Shown here piece after piece: positions 36,806 through 44,771 of a DNA stretch of 64,000 nucleotides. Made by a program: the position numbers and the translations under genes. Source of the DNA: an uncultured Prevotella sp. (GTDB lineage Bacteria; Bacteroidota; Bacteroidia; Bacteroidales; Bacteroidaceae); assembly GCA_946183415.1 (NCBI GenBank), contig CAMHAM010000013.1, positions 1-64,000 of the forward strand, given 5' to 3'. Within the stretch, counting starts at the first letter, position 1. Each line of letters starts with the position of its first letter. The notes under the pieces were generated by a model, which had not been told where the DNA came from, ran no database searches, and was given only the letters and a program-made list of their open reading frames with translations.

Positions 36806-38977
36806 CTAAATTCCTTTTAATGATAGTGAAATTCGATTGCGCCTACGGTCTACCTCGATGACTCTGACGCGAAGGTGCTGATGGAGTTTGACGACATCCG
36901 TAGGGTGGGCAATGCGGCGATTGGCCATCTGGGAAATGTGTATAAGACCATCCTGATGTACCCCAATATCAACGAATGCGCCAAAATTGGTGATATTAGT
37001 GACAATACCAGGCAGGATCATGCCTTCCACCAGATCGTCGACAGTCGAAACATTCTTATCGAACTCAAACTCCTCAATCTGCTCGCGAGGGTCACGACCT
37101 GGTTTCTCAAGTTCCTTCATGATATCCGTAAGGGTGGGGATGCCAACTTCGGCAGTGACATAGCGCTTGATATCAATGGCTTCGCGTTTGTCCTTATTAT
37201 TAATAAGGTCGGACACTGAACAGCCCTGATCCTTGGCCATTTGTTCGACAACGGGATAGCTCTCAGGATGAACGGCAGAATTATCAAGGGGATTCTTTGC
37301 ACCAGGAATACGAAGGAAACCTGCACATTGCTGGAATGCTGCAGGCCCCAGTCGTGGTACCTTCTTCAGTTGGGCACGTGAGGTGAAAGCCCCATTCTCA
37401 CGGCGATAGTCCACGATGTTCTTGGCGAGTGTGGGACCAAGACCGCTGACGTACATCAGCAGATGCTGTGAGGCAGTATTAAGATTGACGCCTACGAGAT
37501 TGACACAACTCTCAACCGTCTGATCCAATGAGTGCTTGAGTTTTGTCTGATCTACATCATGCTGATATTGGCCTACACCGATGCTTTTGGGATCGATCTT
37601 CACAAGTTCGGCAAGCGGATCCATCAATCTGCGTCCGATAGAGACAGCTCCACGAACGGTCACATCCTCATCAGGGAATTCGTCGCGCGCTATTTTCGAA
37701 GCAGAATAGACGGAAGCACCGTCTTCGCTAACTGTAAAGACTTGGGGCTTGGTAAGCTCCTCATTCTTCTTTGTGTCGATATTATAGCGGCCAGCCAGAA
37801 CATCTTTGATGAAATCGTTGGTTTCACGACTGGCAGTCCCATTACCTATAGAGATGGCCTCAATCTGGTATTTCCTAATCATCTTTTGGATGGCCATCGC
37901 AGCCTCCATGCGCTTGTTGACAGGCGGGTGGGGGAAGATAGCCTCATGATGAAGCAGATTACCCTGAGCATCAAGACAGACCACTTTGCATCCTGTACGG
38001 AAGCCAGGGTCGACGCCCAAGACGCGTTTCTGACCTAACGGTGCACCAAGCAGCAATTGGCGTAGGTTCTCTGCAAACACGCGGATGGCCTCTTCGTCGG
38101 CTTTTTCCTTGCTGAGGGCAGAGAATTCGGTCTCGATGGCAGGTTTCAATAGACGCTTATAACCATCTTCAACAGCTTCGGCCACCAGTCTGCCGCACGG
38201 GGTGTTTCCATAGACGTAATGACGTTTCAGACGTTCAACAGCCTCTTCGTCGTCAGGGGAAATACTGATACGGAGGATACCTTCGCTCTCACCACGACGC
38301 ATAGCCAGCAGACGGTGAGAAGAACAGCGCTTAAGAGGCTCTTCCCAATCGAAGTAATCGCTATATTTCGCTGCTTCGTCTGTATCTGCTTTTGCTTTAA
38401 CCACTTTCGAAGTGATAAAAGCCTGACGGCTGAAGCTGGTGCGTAGCTGTTGACGGCTGCGCTCATCCTCGCTGACGATTTCTGCAATGATATCCTGAGC
38501 CCCTTTAATAGCCGTCTCAGTATCTTTCACATCGCCTTTCACGTATCGCTCTGCAGCACGCTCCGGATCACGCTCTCTTTGAAGCATAAGTGTCTGGGCC
38601 AGAGGTTCCAGACCTTGTTCGCGAGCCACTTGTGCACGAGTCCTGCGTTTGGGCTTGTAGGGCAGATAGATATCCTCCAACTCTGTTGCATCCCAACAGG
38701 CTTCAATACGCTTCTCCAGTTCTGGTGTCATTTTCCCCAGATCAGTGATGGTCTTAGTGACGGTTTCTTTACGTTTCTGTATCTCGTTGAGTTTCTCGTA
38801 TCTGTCGCTGATGCCTGCTATCTGAACCTCATCGAGTCCGCCTGTGCGCTCCTTCCTATAACGCGAGATAAAGGGGATGGTGCAGCCCTCGTCGAGTAGG
38901 GCGAGTGTATTGGCAACAGCCTTCTCCTGAAGGTTCATCGCTGTGGCAATCAGTTTGGCAAATATGTTCTTTTCCAT
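36806..38977 (-). CDS. tex: Tex-family RNA-binding protein
   Basis: A 723-residue Tex/Spt6-like protein with an N-terminal helical domain, a YqgF-like domain (RVLGVDPGFRTGCKVVCLD), helix-hairpin-helix elements (LNTASQHLLMYVSGLGPTLAKNIVDYR) and a C-terminal S1 RNA-binding domain (GMILPGIVTNITNFGAFVDIGVHQDGLIHISQM). The family acts in transcription or RNA metabolism. The frame is open to 39208; ATG 38977 (MEKNIFAKLIA) is chosen because a -7 box lies at 39008-39016. Confidence 0.95.
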   Translation of the reverse strand: MEKNIFAKLIATAMNLQEKAVANTLALLDEGCTIPFISRYRKERTGGLDEVQIAGISDRYEKLNEIQKRKETVTKTITDLGKMTPELEKRIEACWDATELEDIYLPYKPKRRTRAQVAREQGLEPLAQTLMLQRERDPERAAERYVKGDVKDTETAIKGAQDIIAEIVSEDERSRQQLRTSFSRQAFITSKVVKAKADTDEAAKYSDYFDWEEPLKRCSSHRLLAMRRGESEGILRISISPDDEEAVERLKRHYVYGNTPCGRLVAEAVEDGYKRLLKPAIETEFSALSKEKADEEAIRVFAENLRQLLLGAPLGQKRVLGVDPGFRTGCKVVCLDAQGNLLHHEAIFPHPPVNKRMEAAMAIQKMIRKYQIEAISIGNGTASRETNDFIKDVLAGRYNIDTKKNEELTKPQVFTVSEDGASVYSASKIARDEFPDEDVTVRGAVSIGRRLMDPLAELVKIDPKSIGVGQYQHDVDQTKLKHSLDQTVESCVNLVGVNLNTASQHLLMYVSGLGPTLAKNIVDYRRENGAFTSRAQLKKVPRLGPAAFQQCAGFLRIPGAKNPLDNSAVHPESYPVVEQMAKDQGCSVSDLINNKDKREAIDIKRYVTAEVGIPTLTDIMKELEKPGRDPREQIEEFEFDKNVSTVDDLVEGMILPGIVTNITNFGAFVDIGVHQDGLIHISQMANRRIAHPTDVVKLHQHLRVRVIEVDRRRNRISLSLKGI

Positions 38978-39007
38978 AAGTCTTGCAGTAAATACGTTAA
39001 TTTGTGT

Positions 39008-39016
39008 GCAAAAATA
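39008..39016 (-). promoter_or_regulatory. -7 box for tex
   Basis: TATTTTTGC on the minus strand, 30 bp before the tex ATG. It is divergent from the next promoter 22 bp away. Confidence 0.6.
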
Positions 39017-39038
39017 ATGAATTTCCATGAGAAATTCG

Positions 39039-39047
39039 TACTTTTGC
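39039..39047 (+). promoter_or_regulatory. -7 box for the LolA-like gene and ABC-F
   Basis: TACTTTTGC, 19 bp before the ATG at 39067. Confidence 0.65.
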
Positions 39048-39066
39048 AACTTGAAACTGAAAAAAG

Positions 39067-39684
39067 ATGAGAAATAAGTTAGTTTTAGTATTGATAACGC
39101 TGCTGATGATGCTCTGTTCTGCATATGCGCAGGACACTCCCAATTCGCGTCAGGCCAGGCGTATCTTCGATCAGGCCTACAATCAGGTTTTTGGGCCAGA
39201 AGGAGCAACGCTGCACTATGATGTGAATATCATTGGTATCTACAAGACTAATGGTACGATATGGTTCAAAGGGAAGAAAAGCAAGTTCGAGGATGCAAAG
39301 ACGTGTTCCTGGAACGACGGTACGACTGTCTATACCTATAGGAAAAAGAAACGAGAGGTGGAGATCTACAGTGCGGCTGACAATAAGTCGGACAAGCATT
39401 CGCGAAAGTTTAAGTTTGATCCGGAAAACTTCGAATATGGAGTCTCGGATGATCCTGAGGGACTGAAACTCACACTCAAGGCCAAGAAGGGTGTCAAAGG
39501 CATCAAGGAGGCTCATCTATTGGTGACTCGTAAGACTTATTATCCGATTAGAGTGAGAATAAAGCTTGCCTTTATTTGGACGACCATCAAGATCTCTGAT
39601 TTTCAGGCTGGAGGTATTCCTGATGAGATGTTCCACTTCCCTCAGGAGAAGTTTAAGAACTATAAATTTGTAGATAAGCGATGA
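39067..39684 (+). CDS. LolA-like periplasmic lipoprotein-sorting protein
   Basis: A 205-residue protein with a signal peptide (MRNKLVLVLITLLMMLCSAYA). It has strand-rich segments typical of LolA-like folds: ATLHYDVNIIGIYKTNGTIWFKGKKSKF, GTTVYTYRKKKREVEIYSA and KTYYPIRVRIKLAFIWTTIKISDF. By family it would chaperone lipoproteins across the periplasm, though several Bacteroidetes paralogs exist and the cargo may differ. Its stop overlaps the ABC-F start by 4 bp. Confidence 0.8.
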   Translation: MRNKLVLVLITLLMMLCSAYAQDTPNSRQARRIFDQAYNQVFGPEGATLHYDVNIIGIYKTNGTIWFKGKKSKFEDAKTCSWNDGTTVYTYRKKKREVEIYSAADNKSDKHSRKFKFDPENFEYGVSDDPEGLKLTLKAKKGVKGIKEAHLLVTRKTYYPIRVRIKLAFIWTTIKISDFQAGGIPDEMFHFPQEKFKNYKFVDKR

Positions 39685-41672
39685 TATCAGTAGAAGGGCT
39701 GAAAGTGGAATTTGGCGTGAAGCCGTTGTTCGTTGATGCCAGTTTTGTCATCAACGACAAGGATCGTATTGCCCTTGTGGGTAAGAACGGAGCTGGTAAG
39801 TCGACGATGCTGAAGATACTCTGTGGTCAGCAGAAGGCAACAGCAGGGACTGTGAGCATCCCTAACGACTGCAGAATCGGTTATCTGCCACAGGTGATGA
39901 ATCTTCAGGACGACACCACTGTCCGTGAAGAAGCCCAGAAGGCGTTTGCAGATATCACAAAGATGAAAGAACGCCTGGACCGCATGAACCAGGAACTGGC
40001 TGAACGCACCGACTATGAGAGCGACAGCTATCTGGCCTTGATAGAGAAATACACGACAGAGCACGAGCGCTATCTGATGATGGGAGCTGACAGCCATGAG
40101 GCAGAGTTGGAGCGTACGCTGACGGGACTTGGTTTCCTGCGTACAGACTTCGAGCGCCCCACTTCAGAGTTCTCAGGAGGTTGGCGCATGCGTATCGAGC
40201 TGGCGAAGATCCTGCTCCAAAAGCCTGATGTGTTGCTGCTCGACGAGCCTACGAACCATTTGGATATAGAGTCGATCCAGTGGCTGGAGCAGTTCTTGGC
40301 ACAATCATCGAGCGCAGTGGTGCTCGTCAGTCACGACCGTGCCTTTATAAATAATGTGTCGAATCGTACGTTGGAGATATCCTGTGGACGAGTTATCGAC
40401 TATAAAGTGAAATACAACGAATACGTCGTACTGCGCAAAGAGCGTCGCGAGCAGCAGCTCAGAGCCTACGAGAATCAGCAGAAGGAAGTGGCAGAGATGA
40501 AGGACTTCATCGAGCGTTTCCGTTATAAGGCTACAAAAGCTGTGCAGGTTCAGCAGAAAATCAAGCAATTGGAGAAGATCGTGCCCATCGAGATCGATGA
40601 GGTCGATAACTCTGCGATGCACCTGAAGTTTCCGCCTTGTCTGCGAAGTGGCGACTATCCTGTCATCTGCGATGATGTACGAAAGGACTATGGTGCTCAC
40701 ACGGTTTTCGACCATGTGACGCTGACCATCAAGCGAGGCGAGAAAGTGGCTTTCGTGGGTAAGAACGGCGAAGGAAAATCTACACTCGTGAAGTGTATCA
40801 TGAGTGAGATTCCCTTTACTGGCGAACTGAAGATCGGCCATAATATCCAGATAGGCTACTTCGCTCAGAATCAGGCTCAGTTGCTCGACGAGAGTCTCAC
40901 CGTGTTCCAGACAATTGATCATGTGGCCAAGGGTGAGATCCGGCTGCGCATTAACGATATCCTTGGAGCGTTTATGTTTGGTGGTGAGGAGAGCGACAAG
41001 AAGGTTAAAGTGCTTAGCGGTGGTGAGCGCAGTCGACTGGCGATGATCCGTCTGCTGCTGGAACCAGTCAACCTGTTGATTCTCGACGAGCCTACCAACC
41101 ATCTCGACATGCCTTCGAAGGACGTGCTGAAGGAAGCCATCAAGGCCTTTGACGGTACGGCGATTATCGTGAGTCATGATCGAGAGTTCCTTGACGGCCT
41201 TGTCACCAAAGTCTATGAGTTCGGAGGTGGAAAGGTCAGAGAGCATCTTGGAGGAATCTACGATTTCCTTCAGACCAAGAAGATCAGTGAGCTGAATGAG
41301 CTTGGCAGGACGGAAATTGATTCCCAGCGTGGGAATAATTGTTTCCCAGTAAGGGAACAAAATGTTCCCAGGGAGGGAACATCCAGCGAGCAGCAAACTC
41401 CAGCCTCTGAAGCCTTAGACAAAGCCATCAGCTATGCTGAGCGAAAAGAGCAGCAGAAGCGCAAGAACCGTGCAGAGAAGGCTGTGAAAGAGTCGGAGGC
41501 CAAGATTGAGAAGTTGGAGCAGCGCCTGAAAGAGCTTGATGAGTTGCTGATGCAACCAGAAAACGCTTCGGATATGGTACTTGTGACGGAATATACCTCG
41601 ACCAAGAGTGCCCTCGATGAAGAAGTGGATCGCTGGGAGACACTTAGTGAACAATTAGAAGAAATGATTTAA
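39681..41672 (+). CDS. ABC-F ATPase with a palindrome-encoded insert
   Basis: A 663-residue soluble protein with two ATP-binding cassettes and no membrane domain. ABC1 has Walker A GKNGAGKST and signature SGGWRMR; ABC2 has GKNGEGKST and LSGGERSR. The interdomain linker is the usual helical P-site tRNA-interacting region; the C-terminus is a coiled coil (AEKAVKESEAKIEKLEQRL). ABC-F proteins act on ribosomes in translation or antibiotic protection. Between ABC2 and the coiled coil, residues about 547-567 are encoded by three TTCCC-N5-GGGAA palindromes (DSQRGNNCFPVREQNVPREG). Confidence 0.94.
   Translation: MISVEGLKVEFGVKPLFVDASFVINDKDRIALVGKNGAGKSTMLKILCGQQKATAGTVSIPNDCRIGYLPQVMNLQDDTTVREEAQKAFADITKMKERLDRMNQELAERTDYESDSYLALIEKYTTEHERYLMMGADSHEAELERTLTGLGFLRTDFERPTSEFSGGWRMRIELAKILLQKPDVLLLDEPTNHLDIESIQWLEQFLAQSSSAVVLVSHDRAFINNVSNRTLEISCGRVIDYKVKYNEYVVLRKERREQQLRAYENQQKEVAEMKDFIERFRYKATKAVQVQQKIKQLEKIVPIEIDEVDNSAMHLKFPPCLRSGDYPVICDDVRKDYGAHTVFDHVTLTIKRGEKVAFVGKNGEGKSTLVKCIMSEIPFTGELKIGHNIQIGYFAQNQAQLLDESLTVFQTIDHVAKGEIRLRINDILGAFMFGGEESDKKVKVLSGGERSRLAMIRLLLEPVNLLILDEPTNHLDMPSKDVLKEAIKAFDGTAIIVSHDREFLDGLVTKVYEFGGGKVREHLGGIYDFLQTKKISELNELGRTEIDSQRGNNCFPVREQNVPREGTSSEQQTPASEALDKAISYAERKEQQKRKNRAEKAVKESEAKIEKLEQRLKELDELLMQPENASDMVLVTEYTSTKSALDEEVDRWETLSEQLEEMI
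41321..41379. repeat. Three in-frame TTCCC-N5-GGGAA palindromes within ABC-F
   Basis: Copies at 41321-41335, 41343-41357 and 41365-41379 have centres AGCGT (shared with TTCCC-AGCGT-GGGAA), AGTAA and AGGGA. The arm sequence and triplet arrangement match the non-coding set at 19062-19121. The reading frame stays open. Confidence 0.9.
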
Positions 41673-41686
41673 CTAACAATATCAGT

Positions 41687-43720
41687 ATGAAACGTATTAT
41701 TACAATGGTGACTATGGCATCGATTTCGATGATGACATTAGCGCAGGAGCCGCTTCGCTCAGGTCTGGATCAAACAAACTGTGACACCAGTGTGCGTCCT
41801 GGAGATGATTTCTATGGATATGCGTGTGGTGGATGGATGAAGAAGAATCCGTTGCCCGCCGCTTATTCACGTTATGGCAGTTTCGATCAGCTGCAGGAGA
41901 ATAACGACAAGCGTATCAACGGTATTCTTGCAGAACTGCAGGCCAATACTTATGAGGCAGGTACGATAGAGCAGAAACTCAGCGACCTCTATAAGTTGGC
42001 GATGGACTCTGTTCGCCGTAATCAAGAAGGCACCAGCCCTGTAATGCCATTGATCAAGAAGCTGGAGGCTGCAAAGACTAAGCAGCAGCTTCTCGACATC
42101 CTGTACGAACTGGCTCCCTATGGCGGCAGTCTGTTCTACTATGCCAGCTTAGGTGCTGATGAAAAGAATGCTATGCAGAATATCCTGAGCGTCTACCAGG
42201 GAGGATTGTCACTTGGTCAGAAGGAGTATTATCTGGATAATGATAAAGCAACTGCTGATATTCGCGAAGCCTTTAAGAAACACATAGTCAATATGTTCCA
42301 GCTCTTCGGCTTCAGTAAAAGTGCAGCCACGAAAAAGATGCAGAATGTCATGAAGATAGAGACTGCACTTGCCAAGGTGAGCAAGTCGCGGACAGAACTT
42401 CGTGACCCTGAGGCCAATTATCATAAGATGACGCTGCGGGAATTTGTGTCAAAGTATCCCAACCTGCCATTGGAGAAACTGATGAACGCCCAAGGGCTTG
42501 AGAGCCAGTATATTCAGGAGATGGTTGTAGGCCAGCCCGATTTCATGGCAGGTGCCAATGATTTGGCTGCTTCCATGAAGCCTGCTGAGTATCGCGACGT
42601 GATGGAGTGGGATGTTATCTCGTCAGCAGCCAATTACCTGAGCGACGATGTCGTTGATGAGAGTTTTGATTTCAATGGTCGTAAGCGTTCAGGTCGCAAG
42701 GAGAATCATCCACTCTGGAAACGTAGTACCAGTCAGGTAGATCGCTTGATGGGTGAGGCACTTGGTAAGATTTATGTAGGGAAGTATTTCCCAGAGTCTT
42801 CCAAGCAGCGTATGGCCATGTTGGTCAAGAATCTCCAGATTGCCCTTGGTGAGCGTATTGCTGCTCAGGAATGGATGGATGATTCAACGAAAGTGAACGC
42901 TCTGCTGAAATTGAACACTTTCTATGTGAAGATTGGTTATCCTGAAAAGTGGACAGATTTCTCAGATCTTCAGATTGACCCTAAAAAATCTTACTACGAG
43001 AATGTTCAGGAATGTGTTAAGTTCTGGAATGCTTGGGAGATAAATCATCGTGCAGGTAAGCCAGTTGACCGCGATGACTGGCATATGACTCCTCAGACGG
43101 TGAACGCCTATTATAACCCCACGACGAACGAAATCTGCTTCCCTGCAGGAATCTTGCAGTATCCGTTCTTCGAACCCACGGCTGACGATGCCTTCAACTA
43201 TGGTGCAATAGGGGTGGTGATAGGCCACGAGATGACGCATGGATTTGATGACCAGGGGCGGCGCTTCGATAAAGATGGTAATATGCATGACTGGTGGACT
43301 GAGGCTGATGGAAAGAATTTTACAGAGCGTACAGATAAATACGCAGATTTCTTTTCTGCGATTAGTGTACTCCCAGACTTGAAGGCCAATGGTCGTCTGA
43401 CCTTAGGTGAGAATCTGGCGGATCATGGAGGTCTTCAGGTGGCATTTGCTGCCTATAAGAATGCTACCAAGCACAATCCTCTGGGTGAAAAAGACGGCCT
43501 GACGGCTGATCAGCGCTTTTTCCATGCCTATGCTGGCGTTTGGGCTGGTAATATTACAGAAGAAGAGATTCGTAACCGCACCAAGAGCGATCCCCACTCA
43601 TTGGGCCGCTGGCGTGTGAATGGAGCTCTTCCACATATTGATGCGTGGTATGAAGCTTTTGGTGTGAAAGAGGGCGATAAAATGTACATTCCGCAGTCAG
43701 AACGCTTACAATTGTGGTAA
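41687..43720 (+). CDS. M13 family metallopeptidase (neprilysin/PepO-like)
   Basis: A 677-residue zinc endopeptidase. The signal peptide is MKRIITMVTMASISMMTLAQ. The N-terminal M13 domain begins with the DDFYGYACGGWMKKNPLP signature. The catalytic domain has GHEMTHGFDDQGRRFDKDGN (near 513) and GENLADHGG (near 573). The substrate-binding NAYYNPTTNEICFPAGILQ and the C-terminal RTKSDPHSLGRWRVNG are conserved. It is exported and probably degrades oligopeptides. A strong terminator follows. Confidence 0.95.
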   Translation: MKRIITMVTMASISMMTLAQEPLRSGLDQTNCDTSVRPGDDFYGYACGGWMKKNPLPAAYSRYGSFDQLQENNDKRINGILAELQANTYEAGTIEQKLSDLYKLAMDSVRRNQEGTSPVMPLIKKLEAAKTKQQLLDILYELAPYGGSLFYYASLGADEKNAMQNILSVYQGGLSLGQKEYYLDNDKATADIREAFKKHIVNMFQLFGFSKSAATKKMQNVMKIETALAKVSKSRTELRDPEANYHKMTLREFVSKYPNLPLEKLMNAQGLESQYIQEMVVGQPDFMAGANDLAASMKPAEYRDVMEWDVISSAANYLSDDVVDESFDFNGRKRSGRKENHPLWKRSTSQVDRLMGEALGKIYVGKYFPESSKQRMAMLVKNLQIALGERIAAQEWMDDSTKVNALLKLNTFYVKIGYPEKWTDFSDLQIDPKKSYYENVQECVKFWNAWEINHRAGKPVDRDDWHMTPQTVNAYYNPTTNEICFPAGILQYPFFEPTADDAFNYGAIGVVIGHEMTHGFDDQGRRFDKDGNMHDWWTEADGKNFTERTDKYADFFSAISVLPDLKANGRLTLGENLADHGGLQVAFAAYKNATKHNPLGEKDGLTADQRFFHAYAGVWAGNITEEEIRNRTKSDPHSLGRWRVNGALPHIDAWYEAFGVKEGDKMYIPQSERLQLW

Positions 43721-43746
43721 TTTTGTCTAAAAATAGAAGTTTTTTC

Positions 43747-43780
43747 CGTCGTAAATATAAATTTACGGCGGTTTTTTTTG
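43747..43780 (+). terminator. Intrinsic terminator after M13 peptidase
   Basis: CCGTCGTAAAT pairs with ATTTACGGCGG (one wobble) and is followed by eight T. It separates the peptidase from the signalling operon. Confidence 0.85.
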
Positions 43781-43799
43781 TTCATTAAGTTTTTTTTCG

Positions 43800-43808
43800 T
43801 AATTTTGC
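43800..43808 (+). promoter_or_regulatory. -7 box for the kinase/AAA/FHA/PP2C operon
   Basis: TAATTTTGC, 27 bp before the ATG at 43836. It is the only good box seen before the block of eight tightly spaced genes. Confidence 0.65.
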
Positions 43809-43835
43809 ACCTAACTTAAGTTAATTGCTAGTTTT

Positions 43836-44771
43836 ATGAATGATATTACTCTGAATCCAGAACGTGCAGGTAGCGGCTCTCAGCAGTTGCAGCGTGAACA
43901 GTTGACTCGTGAGAGGACAAATGAGACGCAGACTCAGCAGGCGATGCAAATGCATTCAGCAAAGGGTATTCAGTGCCCTCATTGTGGCACGATGAACGAA
44001 CCTGAAGCCATGTTCTGTGCTTCTTGTGGTAATCCCATTGGTATGGCAACCTGCCCTAATTGTGGTGCAGCCATTGAGCCTGATGCGGATTTTTGTGAGA
44101 CCTGTCGCCATTATATTCGAAAGGACGTCTGCTCCTTCTGTGGCGCTAAGCTTACAGGCCATGAGGCATTCTGTCCTGAGTGTGGCAGTCCGCGAGGCGG
44201 AATCGTTTGCCCTGTTTGTCGTACGTTGAACGATTTCTCTTTCTGTAAGCAGTGTGGAACAGCCTTGACTGACGAAGCCCGTCAGTTGATGGAGCGCGTC
44301 AGAGAGACTCCCGAGTTCAAGGAGATGCAGCGCCTGGCTTCTGAGATACAGGAGCTTGAGATGAAACTCCCATATAGCTCTGAGCGTGAAGTGCTTCGTG
44401 ATCAGAAGAATATCAAACTCCGTGAACGTGTGCTGAAACTCCTGGCGGAGGATCGTGGTGTAGCCAATCCAGTTATCCCAGAACCTAAGAATAAGCGTAT
44501 GAGCCAGGAAGAATACGATGCCAAGAAGCAGGAACGTATTAATAGGCTCGCAGAGCTTCTGGAGCAGATGGCTACCCAGCCTCAGACGAAGCCTGCTCAG
44601 GTGCGCAATTATGCAATGGCTTGTAAGCCTCAGGGTGTCAGATTAGCATGGGAGTGTAATTTCAAGCATGCACTCCATTCAAGTCCTTGCGGATGTGCAA
44701 AGCCGCAGATGGGAGGAAAGTGGATTATACTTGGTAAAAATACGAAAAAGGAAATTAAAGACGACATTTAA
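43836..44771 (+). CDS. Four-zinc-ribbon protein of the phospho-signalling operon
   Basis: A 311-residue cytoplasmic protein. After a polar N-terminus it carries eight CxxC knuckles making four zinc ribbons (CPHC/CASC, CPNC/CETC, CSFC/CPEC, CPVC/CKQC; about residues 47-145). A long charged helical region follows (LMERVRETPEFKEMQRLASEIQELEMKL), then a C-terminal segment with a Cys-rich HSSPCGCAKPQMGGKW. I know of no named function. The stop abuts the kinase ATG directly. Zinc ribbons recur in the AAA and FHA proteins of the same operon, suggesting a shared binding partner. Confidence 0.88.
   Translation: MNDITLNPERAGSGSQQLQREQLTRERTNETQTQQAMQMHSAKGIQCPHCGTMNEPEAMFCASCGNPIGMATCPNCGAAIEPDADFCETCRHYIRKDVCSFCGAKLTGHEAFCPECGSPRGGIVCPVCRTLNDFSFCKQCGTALTDEARQLMERVRETPEFKEMQRLASEIQELEMKLPYSSEREVLRDQKNIKLRERVLKLLAEDRGVANPVIPEPKNKRMSQEEYDAKKQERINRLAELLEQMATQPQTKPAQVRNYAMACKPQGVRLAWECNFKHALHSSPCGCAKPQMGGKWIILGKNTKKEIKDDI

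Noticed and set aside
40305..41396. Minus-strand frame of 363 codons opposite ABC-F
   Set aside because: Shadow of the ABC-F gene; its apparent length comes from the high-bias plus-strand codons.
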